DNA of 32,938 nucleotides from Bacillota bacterium (GTDB taxonomy: Bacteria; Bacillota; Clostridia; Acetivibrionales; DTU013), in assembly GCA_023411575.1 (NCBI GenBank), contig JAEYOP010000058.1, forward strand, positions 1-32,938, given 5' to 3'. A program made the translations under genes and the position numbers. Positions 16,545-23,138 of this stretch are shown one piece after another (the stretch's first letter is position 1; each line of letters starts with the position of its first letter). The notes below the pieces were generated by a model. It had not been told where the DNA came from and ran no database searches. It saw nothing but the letters and a program-made list of their open reading frames with translations.

Positions 16545-16563
16545 GTTCTATCATTTATAGAAC
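16545..16563. repeat. Perfect 7-bp inverted repeat overlapping the DUF218 gene promoter
   Basis: GTTCTAT (16545-16551) and ATAGAAC (16557-16563) are separated by CATTT. The site lies just upstream of the -10 at 16581 and covers the expected -35 position, so it could bind a regulator of the gene at 16622. A second, partly overlapping ATAGAA/TTCTAT pair follows. Confidence 0.5.
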
Positions 16564-16580
16564 TTTTTTATTCTATAGGC

Positions 16581-16586
16581 TATAAT
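16581..16586 (+). promoter_or_regulatory. -10 element of the DUF218 gene
   Basis: TATAAT lies 35 bp before the GTG start at 16622. The -35 position is occupied by the inverted repeat and is not a good consensus, suggesting that an activator or repressor acts here. Confidence 0.5.
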
Positions 16587-16621
16587 AATAAGAGCCGAAA
16601 ATAACTGTCCAGGAGGGTAAA

Positions 16622-17248
16622 GTGAGCAAATTCAGGAGAGTTACTGTTGTATCCAGGGTACGAAAAAAGCAAAATTGGAAAAGGGCCGTCACCCTTTTGC
16701 TGGTCCTGGCGGCGGTCCAGTTTGCTGTGATCGAGTGCCTGCTTGTTTTTCACAGCGGTTCCGACCAGGAGCGGCAGACGGAATATCTCATCCTCCTCGG
16801 CGCAGGCCTGCGGGGGGAACTGCCTTCGCCGATCCTCAACACACGGCTGGAGGCGGGAGTACGCTATCTGAAGAAATACCCGGGAACCGTTGCGGTCGTA
16901 TCGGGCGGCCAGGGAAGAGGGGAGGCCATCCCGGAAGCGGAGGCCATGCGCCGGTATTTGATTTCAAAAGGGATCGAGGAAGGACGGATCCTGGTGGAAA
17001 GCAATTCGACCAGCACCATGGAGAATTTCCGGTTCAGCAAAAGCCTGATTGAAAAAACCTCCGGCCGGGAGCTGAAGGAGGTTACTTTCGCAAGCAGCGA
17101 TTTTCACCTGCTGCGGGCCAGAATGATCGCCGGCCGCAATCATCTCCGCGCTTACGCCATTTCCTGCAATACGCCGGCAAGCGTTATTGTGCAGCTCTAT
17201 ATCCGGGAGTATTTCGCCCTTTTCAAATCCTTTGCCGCCGACCGGTAG
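16622..17248 (+). CDS. DUF218 (YdcF/SanA-like) membrane-anchored protein
   Basis: A 208-residue protein with a GTG start supported by AGGAGGG 4-5 nt upstream. Residues ~20-43 form a single membrane segment after a basic N-terminus (VRKKQNWKR). The outside domain is DUF218: YLILLGAGLRGELPSPILNTRL, then AVVSGGQGRGEAIPEAEAM, then SNSTSTMENFRFSK, then ASSDFHLLRARMIA. SanA/YdcF-type proteins are linked to envelope integrity and vancomycin sensitivity, but the reaction is unknown. It stands alone between the LacI gene and the HtrA gene. Confidence 0.82.
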   Translation: MSKFRRVTVVSRVRKKQNWKRAVTLLLVLAAVQFAVIECLLVFHSGSDQERQTEYLILLGAGLRGELPSPILNTRLEAGVRYLKKYPGTVAVVSGGQGRGEAIPEAEAMRRYLISKGIEEGRILVESNSTSTMENFRFSKSLIEKTSGRELKEVTFASSDFHLLRARMIAGRNHLRAYAISCNTPASVIVQLYIREYFALFKSFAADR

Positions 17249-17290
17249 ATTCCCGCTCTTTTACCGGCCCATGCCCGGTCCTGCCATAGT

Positions 17291-17353
17291 ATTGTAAAGC
17301 GCCTGTAATTCAAAAGTTACAATTTGTTAAAAATTAATTTGAGATTTTGTAAT
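17291..17353 (+). promoter_or_regulatory. Promoter region of the HtrA-type protease gene
   Basis: A possible promoter is TTGTTA (17324-17329), 18 bp, TGTAAT (17348-17353). Just upstream lies a 7-bp inverted repeat ATTGTAA (17291-17297)/TTACAAT (17317-17323), which could bind a stress regulator. The rest of the 173-bp gap shows nothing else. Confidence 0.4.
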
Positions 17354-17421
17354 ATTCATGGGTTAATATAGAAATGTAAATTGGAATTCATAATAACAGA
17401 ATAGCTAAAGGAGGCAATGTT

Positions 17422-18717
17422 ATGAATGAGAGATACGATTTCTATAATTACGGCAATTATGGATACAAACCGCCCAGAAAAAAGAACCGGATCATTACAT
17501 ACATCGCTCTGGTCTTGGTGGCGTCTCTGGTCAGCAGCGTAGCGGTCGGAGGAATCCTGTACGGGAAATTTTCCCGGGAGCTGGATGAGGTCAGACTGTC
17601 GGCGCTCAATACGGGCGCCGGGGCGGAGCAGATCGCAGCGGAAGGGGCATCCGGCATAACGCAGGACAATACCGCAGCCGGTGATACCACGGCGGCCGGG
17701 GCATCCGACTCCAGGCTGGCGGCAATCAACACCGACAGTCTTGTCAAAGCTGCTTTGACCAAGGGGTCCGACGTAACCACCATTGCGAAAAAAGTGGGTC
17801 CGTCCATCGTAGGCATCCGGATGACCGTGGGCAGCACCAGACAGAATAATTTTGGCGGCTCCGGCAACCAGACGGCGGAAGGCTCCGGCATCATCATCAG
17901 CAAAGACGGCTATATCATGACCAACTACCACGTGGTGTCCTATGCGGACCCGAAGAGCGGAAGCAGCAGCAGGACCGTGCTGGAGGTATTCCTTTCGGAC
18001 GGAAGAAATGCTAAGGCCACCTTTAAGGGCGGAGATGACCAGACCGACCTGGCGGTCATAAAGGTCGATCTGAAGGATCTTACCCCGGCGGAGCTTGGCG
18101 ACTCCTCGACCCTTGAGGTAGGGGAACTGGCCGTTGCCATCGGCAATCCGCTGGGCATGGAATTTGCGGGCTCGGTAACCGTCGGCGTCATCAGCGCCCT
18201 GAACCGGACGGTGGAAATGGAAGATAAGACCATGAACCTGATCCAGACCGACGCGGCCATCAATTCCGGCAACAGCGGCGGCGCGCTGCTGAATTCGCAG
18301 GGGCAGGTCATAGGCATCAATTCGGTGAAAATTTCAGCGACCGGCGTAGAGGGACTCGGCTTTGCCATTCCGGTCAATGACGCGAAGCCCATCGTCAACC
18401 AGCTCATGCTGTATGGCTACGTAAAGGGAAGACCGTATATGGGCATTTCCGGGCAGGAAATCAGCGACGTCATGTCCAGGTGGTACAATATTCCCGTAGG
18501 CGTTTACATTACCGAGGTTACGGCGGGCAGCGGCGCAGACAAGGCCGGCATCAAGGCGGAGGATATCCTGGTCGCCATGGACGGCAAAACGGTGGAGACC
18601 CTCAATGATCTGGATAAGATAATGGATAAGCACAAGGCGGGAGATACGGTAACGGTGACGCTTTACCGCAATAACGCCAAAATGAGCGTGAAGATGACCT
18701 TCGACGAAGCGAAATAA
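17422..18717 (+). CDS. HtrA/DegP-like membrane-anchored serine protease
   Basis: A 431-residue S1C protease. A Tyr-rich cytoplasmic N-terminus (residues 1-23) precedes one membrane helix (~24-47) and a low-complexity linker to ~110. The catalytic triad is H170 in TNYHVV, D209 in QTDLAVI, and S285 in NSGNSGGALL. One PDZ domain follows (YMGISGQEI at ~339, then GSGADKAGIKAEDILVAMDG). It should degrade or refold misfolded proteins outside the membrane. AAAGGAGG (17407-17414) 7 nt before the ATG fixes the start. It is convergent with the MurA-family gene. Confidence 0.95.
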   Translation: MNERYDFYNYGNYGYKPPRKKNRIITYIALVLVASLVSSVAVGGILYGKFSRELDEVRLSALNTGAGAEQIAAEGASGITQDNTAAGDTTAAGASDSRLAAINTDSLVKAALTKGSDVTTIAKKVGPSIVGIRMTVGSTRQNNFGGSGNQTAEGSGIIISKDGYIMTNYHVVSYADPKSGSSSRTVLEVFLSDGRNAKATFKGGDDQTDLAVIKVDLKDLTPAELGDSSTLEVGELAVAIGNPLGMEFAGSVTVGVISALNRTVEMEDKTMNLIQTDAAINSGNSGGALLNSQGQVIGINSVKISATGVEGLGFAIPVNDAKPIVNQLMLYGYVKGRPYMGISGQEISDVMSRWYNIPVGVYITEVTAGSGADKAGIKAEDILVAMDGKTVETLNDLDKIMDKHKAGDTVTVTLYRNNAKMSVKMTFDEAK

Positions 18718-18771
18718 TCCGTCCGTGCTTCAAACGGAAGGGGAAGGCGGGACGGAAGTCCTGTTCATATA

Positions 18772-18811
18772 AAGGCTGGAACAGTCTGCGGAAGCAGGCC
18801 GTCCCAGCCTT
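18772..18811. terminator. Hairpin between convergent htrA-like and murA-like genes
   Basis: AAGGCTGG (18772-18779) pairs with CCAGCCTT (18804-18811), with an inner CTGC/GCAG stem around a GGAA loop. No proper T-run follows on either strand, so termination is possible but not shown. Confidence 0.4.
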
Positions 18812-18841
18812 ATGCTTTGCTGGAAGCAGGGGATCGGAGAA

Positions 18842-20158
18842 TTATCCTGTGACCGGTATCGCCGCAGCTAGTGGCAGATCCATGTCCGTCTGCGTTTGCA
18901 AGCCTTCTTCCGAGCACAGCTTGATTTCCGCGCCAAGGCTTCTGAAATCCCGGATGAGATCCTCATACCCGCGTTCGATATGCTCGACGCCGGTGATCCT
19001 GGTGGTGCCATCCGCCATCAGACCGGCCAGAACAAGCGCTATGCCAGCCCTTATGTCGCAGGCGTGCACCCAGGTGCCCTTCAACTGCCGGTGACTGTTG
19101 ATCCGGGCAATGCCGTTTTTAACGGAAATATCGGCGCCCATCCGGTTCAGTTGGTCGCAATGGTTAAACCGTTTGGGATAGATTCGGTCGGATATGGTGC
19201 TTCGGCCCTGGGCTTTGAGAAGCAATACGGTGACCGGCTGCTGAAAATCGCTTTCAAATGCCGGAAATTTGCCGGTACGGACTCTGCAGGCCTTGATCCT
19301 TCTGCTGCCGTAAACCGTGATGCTGCTTTCGGAGACATCAAAGACCAGGCCCATCTCCCTCAGCTTCGCGAGACATCCCTCCAGGTGCTCGGGGATGACG
19401 TCTTCCACGGTCAGGGTACCGCCGGTGATGCCGCCGGCAATCAGGTACGCCCCGGCGATCAGCCGGTCGGGAGCGGCGGAGTGGGTGCAGCCTCCCAGGC
19501 GTGAGACGCCCTGGATGCGTATGGTATCCGTTCCCGCGCCGTAGACCCGCGCGCCCATCTTGTTCAGCAGGATGGCGGTATCGACTACCTCCGGATCCTT
19601 TGCCGCGTTGTACAGGGTGGTTTTTCCGCTGGCCAGCACGGCGGCCAGCATGGTATTGATCGTTGCGCCGCAGGTCACCACGTCGAAGAAGACCTCCGCT
19701 CCGGTGAGCTTTTCCGCCTCCACGGTATAATAGGTGTCGTAACAGGCGACTTCGGCGCCCAGGGCTCTGAAGCCCTTGATATGCTGGTCGATGGGGCGGG
19801 ATACGAAATTATCTCCGCCGGGATAGCCTATGGAGACCCTGTGCTGTTTTGCCACCAGGGCGCCCGCGAAATAATACGCGGCCCGGTATGCGGAAGAGAG
19901 CTCGGGGCTTATGGCTGCGGTATGGATTGCTCTTGGATCGATTATGTACGTATTTTCCTGTTTCTCTACGGATGCGCCGAGTTCTCTCAATATTTGAAAT
20001 ACGACTTTGATATCGGATATCTCAGGTATATTTGCTATGGATACAGGCTCGTCGGCCAGGCAACAGGCGGCCAGAAGGGCAAGAGAGCTGTTTTTCGAAC
20101 CTTGTATTCTGACGTTTCCATTCAGTGGTTTGGAGCTGTTTACTTCAAGCCATCTCAT
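18842..20158 (-). CDS. murA: MurA-family UDP-GlcNAc enolpyruvyl transferase with Cys-to-Asp active site
   Basis: A 438-residue EPSP-synthase-fold enzyme. MurA transfers enolpyruvate from PEP to UDP-GlcNAc, the first committed step of peptidoglycan synthesis. Seen residues are K22-N23 in QGSKNSSLALL, D304 in FPAFESDFQQP, and R396 in HIERGYEDL. The catalytic loop reads YPGGDNFVSRPIDQHIKGF: the usual Cys (C115 in E. coli) is Asp (D116, codon at 19811-19813). Asp at this place keeps activity but confers intrinsic fosfomycin resistance in Mycobacterium and Chlamydia MurA. The loop NFVSRPIDQH also differs from the usual AIGxRPxDxH, so this may be a second, diverged paralogue. A weak GGGA precedes the ATG at 20158. 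Confidence 0.87.
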   Translation of the reverse strand: MRWLEVNSSKPLNGNVRIQGSKNSSLALLAACCLADEPVSIANIPEISDIKVVFQILRELGASVEKQENTYIIDPRAIHTAAISPELSSAYRAAYYFAGALVAKQHRVSIGYPGGDNFVSRPIDQHIKGFRALGAEVACYDTYYTVEAEKLTGAEVFFDVVTCGATINTMLAAVLASGKTTLYNAAKDPEVVDTAILLNKMGARVYGAGTDTIRIQGVSRLGGCTHSAAPDRLIAGAYLIAGGITGGTLTVEDVIPEHLEGCLAKLREMGLVFDVSESSITVYGSRRIKACRVRTGKFPAFESDFQQPVTVLLLKAQGRSTISDRIYPKRFNHCDQLNRMGADISVKNGIARINSHRQLKGTWVHACDIRAGIALVLAGLMADGTTRITGVEHIERGYEDLIRDFRSLGAEIKLCSEEGLQTQTDMDLPLAAAIPVTG

Positions 20159-20217
20159 TTGTTTTCCCGCTTTCTATGTAATCTATTCCTGCAAGGAATT
20201 TAAAACGCTACAGATTT

Positions 20218-20246
20218 ATTATACCCGTAACCGGTACAAATGTTAA
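20218..20246 (-). promoter_or_regulatory. Promoter of the MurA-family gene
   Basis: On the minus strand TTAACA (20241-20246), 17 bp, TATAAT (20218-20223). This is a good vegetative promoter, about 60 nt before the ATG, divergent from the ABC-F leader promoter. Confidence 0.65.
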
Positions 20247-20260
20247 TTAAAATTTTACCG

Positions 20261-20282
20261 AAAAGCAAAAATATTTGCTTTT
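20261..20282. repeat. Perfect 9-bp inverted repeat overlapping the ABC-F leader -35
   Basis: AAAAGCAAA (20261-20269), loop AATA, TTTGCTTTT (20274-20282). It lies between the divergent murA and ABC-F promoters and covers the proposed -35 (20275-20280). It could be an operator or a chance palindrome. Confidence 0.5.
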
Positions 20283-20303
20283 GCAGGAACCCTGTGGTAA
20301 ACT
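20275..20303 (+). promoter_or_regulatory. Promoter of the ABC-F leader transcript
   Basis: TTGCTT (20275-20280), 17 bp, TAAACT (20298-20303). Transcription would start near 20310, about 20 nt before the leader ORF and ~405 nt before the ABC-F start. No better promoter was found between the leader terminator and the ABC-F gene. Confidence 0.5.
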
Positions 20304-20329
20304 ATGTGTGAAATGGAGGTGAAAGACGG

Positions 20330-20455
20330 ATGAGAACGGCTGAAGTCGTCAGCATGCTGGACAGGATCTATGAATACGTGTCATGTATTTGCGCAAATTG
20401 GGACGCGAAAGGGAGGAGTCTGTCCAAAAATGCATATACGACGGAAGCAAGTTAA
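20330..20455 (+). CDS. 41-residue leader peptide ORF upstream of ABC-F gene
   Basis: A short ORF, MRTAEVVSMLDRIYEYVSCI at its start and ending in TTEAS, with no recognised family. It has a strong TGGAGGTGA ribosome binding site (20314-20322) 7 nt before its ATG, and the stop codon falls at 20453-20455. It lies right after a plausible promoter, and 10 nt before the first pairing element of the attenuator. It could be a stalling leader peptide sensing ribosome-targeting antibiotics, or an independent small protein. Two Cys (C19, C21) are its only notable residues. The ORF itself is clear; its role is inferred from position. Confidence 0.55.
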   Translation: MRTAEVVSMLDRIYEYVSCICANWDAKGRSLSKNAYTTEAS

Positions 20456-20465
20456 TCATTCTTCG

Positions 20466-20549
20466 CCCAGGCACAAACCGCAAAACGGTTTGCGCCAACC
20501 ATATCGTAAAAAAAGAGGTGCCCGGGTGATTGCTTGCCCGGGTTTTTTT
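20466..20549 (+). promoter_or_regulatory. Candidate transcription attenuator of the ABC-F gene
   Basis: Three overlapping structures are visible. Hairpin 1 pairs GGCACAAACCG (20470-20480) with CGGTTTGCGCC (20486-20496), with one mismatch. The terminator pairs CCCGGG (20521-20526) with CCCGGG (20537-20542), followed by seven Ts (20543-20549). An alternative pairing joins CCCAGGCAC (20466-20474) with GTGCCCGGG (20518-20526), 8 of 9 pairs, and would destroy both the others. That is the logic of an antiterminator. The leader ORF ends 10 nt upstream, so a stalled ribosome could tip the balance. Terminator visibility is strong; the switching mechanism is inference. Confidence 0.6.
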
Positions 20550-20594
20550 ATGGAAAAGACACAGTGTCCTTTTGCCGGTTTCCGGATCCGGAGT

Positions 20595-20628
20595 ACGGAC
20601 CCTTGAGCTGCTTCCGGCAGCGGTCCGT
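20595..20628 (+). promoter_or_regulatory. Strong stem-loop in the ABC-F leader
   Basis: ACGGACC plus GCTGC (20595-20611) pair with GCAGC plus GGTCCGT (20617-20628), with a 5-nt bulge and a TTCCG loop. No T-run follows, so it is probably an RNA structure rather than a terminator. The remaining leader up to 20714 shows no other gene. Confidence 0.5.
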
Positions 20629-20714
20629 TTCGGACGTCCTTCTGTCCTTCCAACCCCGGGCGGGTATGGCGAAGTACCGTAAAAGCGGTTATTCCCGGGT
20701 GGAGAGGAGTCTTT

Positions 20715-22334
20715 ATGATTGAAATTGCATTAAGAGATGTAAAAAAGGATTATGGGGCCAATCCGGTCCTGAAGGGGGTCACCTTCGAGGTCAACCGGGG
20801 CTCCAGGGCAGGTTTGCTTGGCCGGAACGGCTGCGGCAAATCGACCCTCTTCCGGATCGTTGCCGGAACGGAGGGATGGGACGGCGGAGACCGGATGGTC
20901 AGAAAGGGCGCAGTAGTCGGGATGCTGGACCAGATTCCGGTTTTCCCCAACGATTTTACGGCGCTGGAGGTGCTGTATACGGTTTTCGCGGAAGTGCACC
21001 GGGTACGGAACAGGCTTACCGAACTGGAGGAGGCCCTTGGCCGGAAGGGGGACGATGGGTTGCTCCTGGACAAATACGGGAAGCTGCTGCACTATTTTGA
21101 ACAGATTGATGGCTACAGCATGGAGGAAGCGGTGCAAAGGGTCCGGATCGGACTGAAGATCGACGACGTCCTGTCGGCAACGCCCTTCGTGAAGTTGAGC
21201 GGAGGGGAGCAGACCAGGGTCATGCTGGGGACTCTTATTCTGAAAAAGCCGGACATCCTGCTGCTGGACGAACCCACCAACCATCTCGACGTCGCTTCCA
21301 TCGAATGGCTGGAGGGCTTCCTGGAGGAGTATCCGGGAACCGTCCTTGTCATTTCCCATGACCGTTATTTTCTCGACCGGGTAGTGAACCAGGTCATCGA
21401 ACTGGCAGACGGAAAAGCGGAGCAGTATTCCGGCAATTATTCCTCCTATGCCCTGCAGAAGGAAGAAAAATTCCGGCTTCAAATGGGCGCCTACCAGCAG
21501 GAGCAAAAGAAAATCAAACAGCTGGAGACCGCGGCCAAAAGGCTGCACGAATGGGCTGTCCGGGCGGACAGCGGAGCCTTGCACGCCCGAGCGTTCAATA
21601 TCGAGAAGCGGATCGAGCGGATGGAGAAAACGGAAAAGCCCGTGACAGAGAGGAAATTGAAGGCGGCCTTCAGTGAATATGAGTTTTCGGGAAATGACGT
21701 AGTGGTGGCAAGGAACATAGTCAAAGCCTTTGACGGGAAGCCGGTTTTAAACGGCGCGGACTTTATCGTCCGGAAGGGGGAGCGGGTCGCCATCCTGGGC
21801 AGCAACGGCTGCGGCAAATCCACCCTGTTCAAATGCATCACCGGGGAACTGGCTGCGGACAGCGGCCTGGTCCGGAAGGGAGAGAGCATCAAAGCCGGGT
21901 ATTTGTCACAGGTGGTGGAATTTGAAAATCCGGAGGCTTCCATTCTGGAAACGGTAAGACGCGCGCTCAAAATAAGCGAGGGGGACGCAAGGAACCTCCT
22001 GGCAGGCTACAGGTTCGTGAAGGAGGATGTGAACAAGCAGGTCGGAAACCTTTCCGGCGGGGAAAAAAGCAGATTGCGGCTTTGTCTTATGATGCAGGAA
22101 GAAATCAACCTGCTGATGATGGACGAACCCACAAACCACCTGGATATCCATTCAAGGGAATGGCTGGAGGATTCGCTTTCCAGGTTCAACGGCACGATCG
22201 TGTTCATTTCCCACGACCGGTATTTCATCAATAAATTTGCGGATCGGATTGCCCTGCTGAAGGACGGCCGGATCGTGGATTTCTTCGGGGGGTATGAATA
22301 CTACAGGACGGAATGCACCAGGAGAGGGCTGTAG
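20715..22334 (+). CDS. ABC-F family ATPase (ribosome-protection type likely)
   Basis: A 539-residue soluble protein with two ABC ATPase domains and no membrane segments. Domain 1: Walker A GRNGCGKST (36-44), signature LSGGEQ (161-166), Walker B LLLDEPTNHLD (182-192). Domain 2: GSNGCGKST (362-370), LSGGEK (446-451), LMMDEPTNHLD (467-477). The inter-domain linker (~244-310) is the helical P-site-tRNA-interacting arm (RLHEWAVRADSGALHARAF, then KRIERMEK). ABC-F proteins act on ribosomes; some displace antibiotics, others are translation factors. The upstream attenuator-like leader favours antibiotic resistance. GGAGAGGAG (20701-20709) 5 nt before the ATG supports the start. The exact subfamily cannot be fixed here. 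Confidence 0.9.
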   Translation: MIEIALRDVKKDYGANPVLKGVTFEVNRGSRAGLLGRNGCGKSTLFRIVAGTEGWDGGDRMVRKGAVVGMLDQIPVFPNDFTALEVLYTVFAEVHRVRNRLTELEEALGRKGDDGLLLDKYGKLLHYFEQIDGYSMEEAVQRVRIGLKIDDVLSATPFVKLSGGEQTRVMLGTLILKKPDILLLDEPTNHLDVASIEWLEGFLEEYPGTVLVISHDRYFLDRVVNQVIELADGKAEQYSGNYSSYALQKEEKFRLQMGAYQQEQKKIKQLETAAKRLHEWAVRADSGALHARAFNIEKRIERMEKTEKPVTERKLKAAFSEYEFSGNDVVVARNIVKAFDGKPVLNGADFIVRKGERVAILGSNGCGKSTLFKCITGELAADSGLVRKGESIKAGYLSQVVEFENPEASILETVRRALKISEGDARNLLAGYRFVKEDVNKQVGNLSGGEKSRLRLCLMMQEEINLLMMDEPTNHLDIHSREWLEDSLSRFNGTIVFISHDRYFINKFADRIALLKDGRIVDFFGGYEYYRTECTRRGL

Positions 22335-22345
22335 GGCCGGATCAG

Positions 22346-22403
22346 CGGTTACTGCGCGGTACGGGCGGTATGGGTTGCCCGTTACTGCGCAGTAAGCCGT
22401 TTT
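22346..22403 (+). terminator. Terminator of the ABC-F gene
   Basis: Outer stem CGGTTACTGCGC (22346-22357) with GCGCAGTAAGCCG (22387-22399), one extra G, and inner stem ACGGGC/GCCCGT (22361-22366 with 22377-22382). TTTT follows (22400-22403). The stem is very stable; the T-run is short. It starts 11 nt after the ABC-F stop. Confidence 0.6.
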
Positions 22404-22414
22404 GACGGGGATAC

Positions 22415-22534
22415 TTACCTTGCGATTTTCTTGTTTATCTCCACTAACTCGACTTTATTCCTGAAATTCTCTTTTCCGAGAACTTCTATGCCGTTTTCTA
22501 TTTTTTCAAGCGATAGGAAATGCAAAGAGATCAT
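22415..22534 (-). pseudogene. Possible remnant of a lost gene (C-terminal fragment, minus strand)
   Basis: A 39-codon minus-strand frame ends LGKENFRNKVELVEINKKIA-Arg-stop and begins near MISLHFLSLEKIENGIEV. The Lys/Glu/Asn-rich pattern looks like the tail of a real protein, whereas the opposite strand reads as Phe/Ser-rich shadow. No ribosome binding site or family match is recognised. It abuts the MarR promoter. The call is weak. Confidence 0.25.
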
Positions 22535-22551
22535 CCAAAGCAAATTTAATA

Positions 22552-22580
22552 TTGACGAAGAGGAGAAAAATTCCTATACT
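22552..22580 (+). promoter_or_regulatory. Promoter of the marR-ABC exporter operon
   Basis: TTGACG (22552-22557), 17 bp, TATACT (22575-22580), close to consensus. The start of transcription would be ~22587, at the edge of the palindromic operator. Confidence 0.75.
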
Positions 22581-22586
22581 GAAATA

Positions 22587-22615
22587 GTTAGAAACCTAAT
22601 TATTAGAAATCTAAC
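22587..22615 (+). promoter_or_regulatory. Candidate MarR operator (29-bp palindrome)
   Basis: GTTAGA-nnn-CTAAT-T-ATTAG-nnn-TCTAAC, symmetric about 22601. It can also be read as two tandem copies of TTAGAAAYCTAA, 15 bp apart. It lies immediately downstream of the -10 and upstream of the MarR gene, ideal for autorepression of the whole operon. Confidence 0.7.
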
Positions 22616-22658
22616 AAACCAGATAGACTAAAATGCTGAATTGAAATGCCGGACTAAA

Positions 22659-23138
22659 ATGGCTGAAATGTTTCGGCTGCAAAACGGGGGTGATTTTACG
22701 CAAAAAGGAGAACTGAATCTGCTTCTCATTAAGGTCAGTACGACGCACAGGCGCTTCTCCGCGTATGAATTCGCAAGGCGGAATCTTTCGGCGGGACAGC
22801 CGAGAATGCTGAAATATCTTTCCCAAAACAACGGCTGCATACAAAGGCAGATAGCGGAAGAATGCAACCTGGAGCCTGCTTCGGTGACCAGTGTCCTGAA
22901 CAGCATGGAAAAGGCCGGGCTGATTTCGAGAATCCCGGTAGAGGGGGACAAGCGCGCCCTGCGGGTGTGGCTGACCGAGAAGGGGGTTGAAAATCAAAAG
23001 ATGGCGGAGAAAACCTTCATCGGGATTGAGAAAGAATGCTTCCGGGGATTTTCCAAAGAGGAAAAGGCCGCGGCAAAGGATCTTTTGACAAGGATATACA
23101 AAAATATGCTGGAAGCGGAAAAAGCTGCGGGGGAATAA
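22659..23138 (+). CDS. MarR-family transcriptional regulator
   Basis: A winged-helix regulator of 159 residues from the chosen start. Motifs are RRNLSAGQPRMLKYLSQNNG, IQRQIAEECNLEPASVTSVL (recognition helix), MEKAGLISRIPVEGDKRALR (wing) and VWLTEKG. Such proteins repress efflux operons and are released by small phenolic or drug ligands. The start is uncertain: ATG 22659 has a weak GGA at 5 nt; TTG 22641 and ATG 22668 are alternatives. Its stop overlaps the next start by one base (TAATG), so it is translationally coupled to the first exporter gene. Confidence 0.88.
   Translation: MAEMFRLQNGGDFTQKGELNLLLIKVSTTHRRFSAYEFARRNLSAGQPRMLKYLSQNNGCIQRQIAEECNLEPASVTSVLNSMEKAGLISRIPVEGDKRALRVWLTEKGVENQKMAEKTFIGIEKECFRGFSKEEKAAAKDLLTRIYKNMLEAEKAAGE

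Noticed and set aside
20310..20714. T-box or known riboswitch in the ABC-F leader
   Set aside because: No T-box core sequence, specifier loop or recognisable riboswitch consensus was seen; the leader ORF and terminator fit attenuation better.
22431..22631. 66-codon plus-strand ORF between ABC-F and marR
   Set aside because: It runs through a near-consensus promoter and operator, has no ribosome binding site and is Phe/Ser-rich like an antisense shadow.
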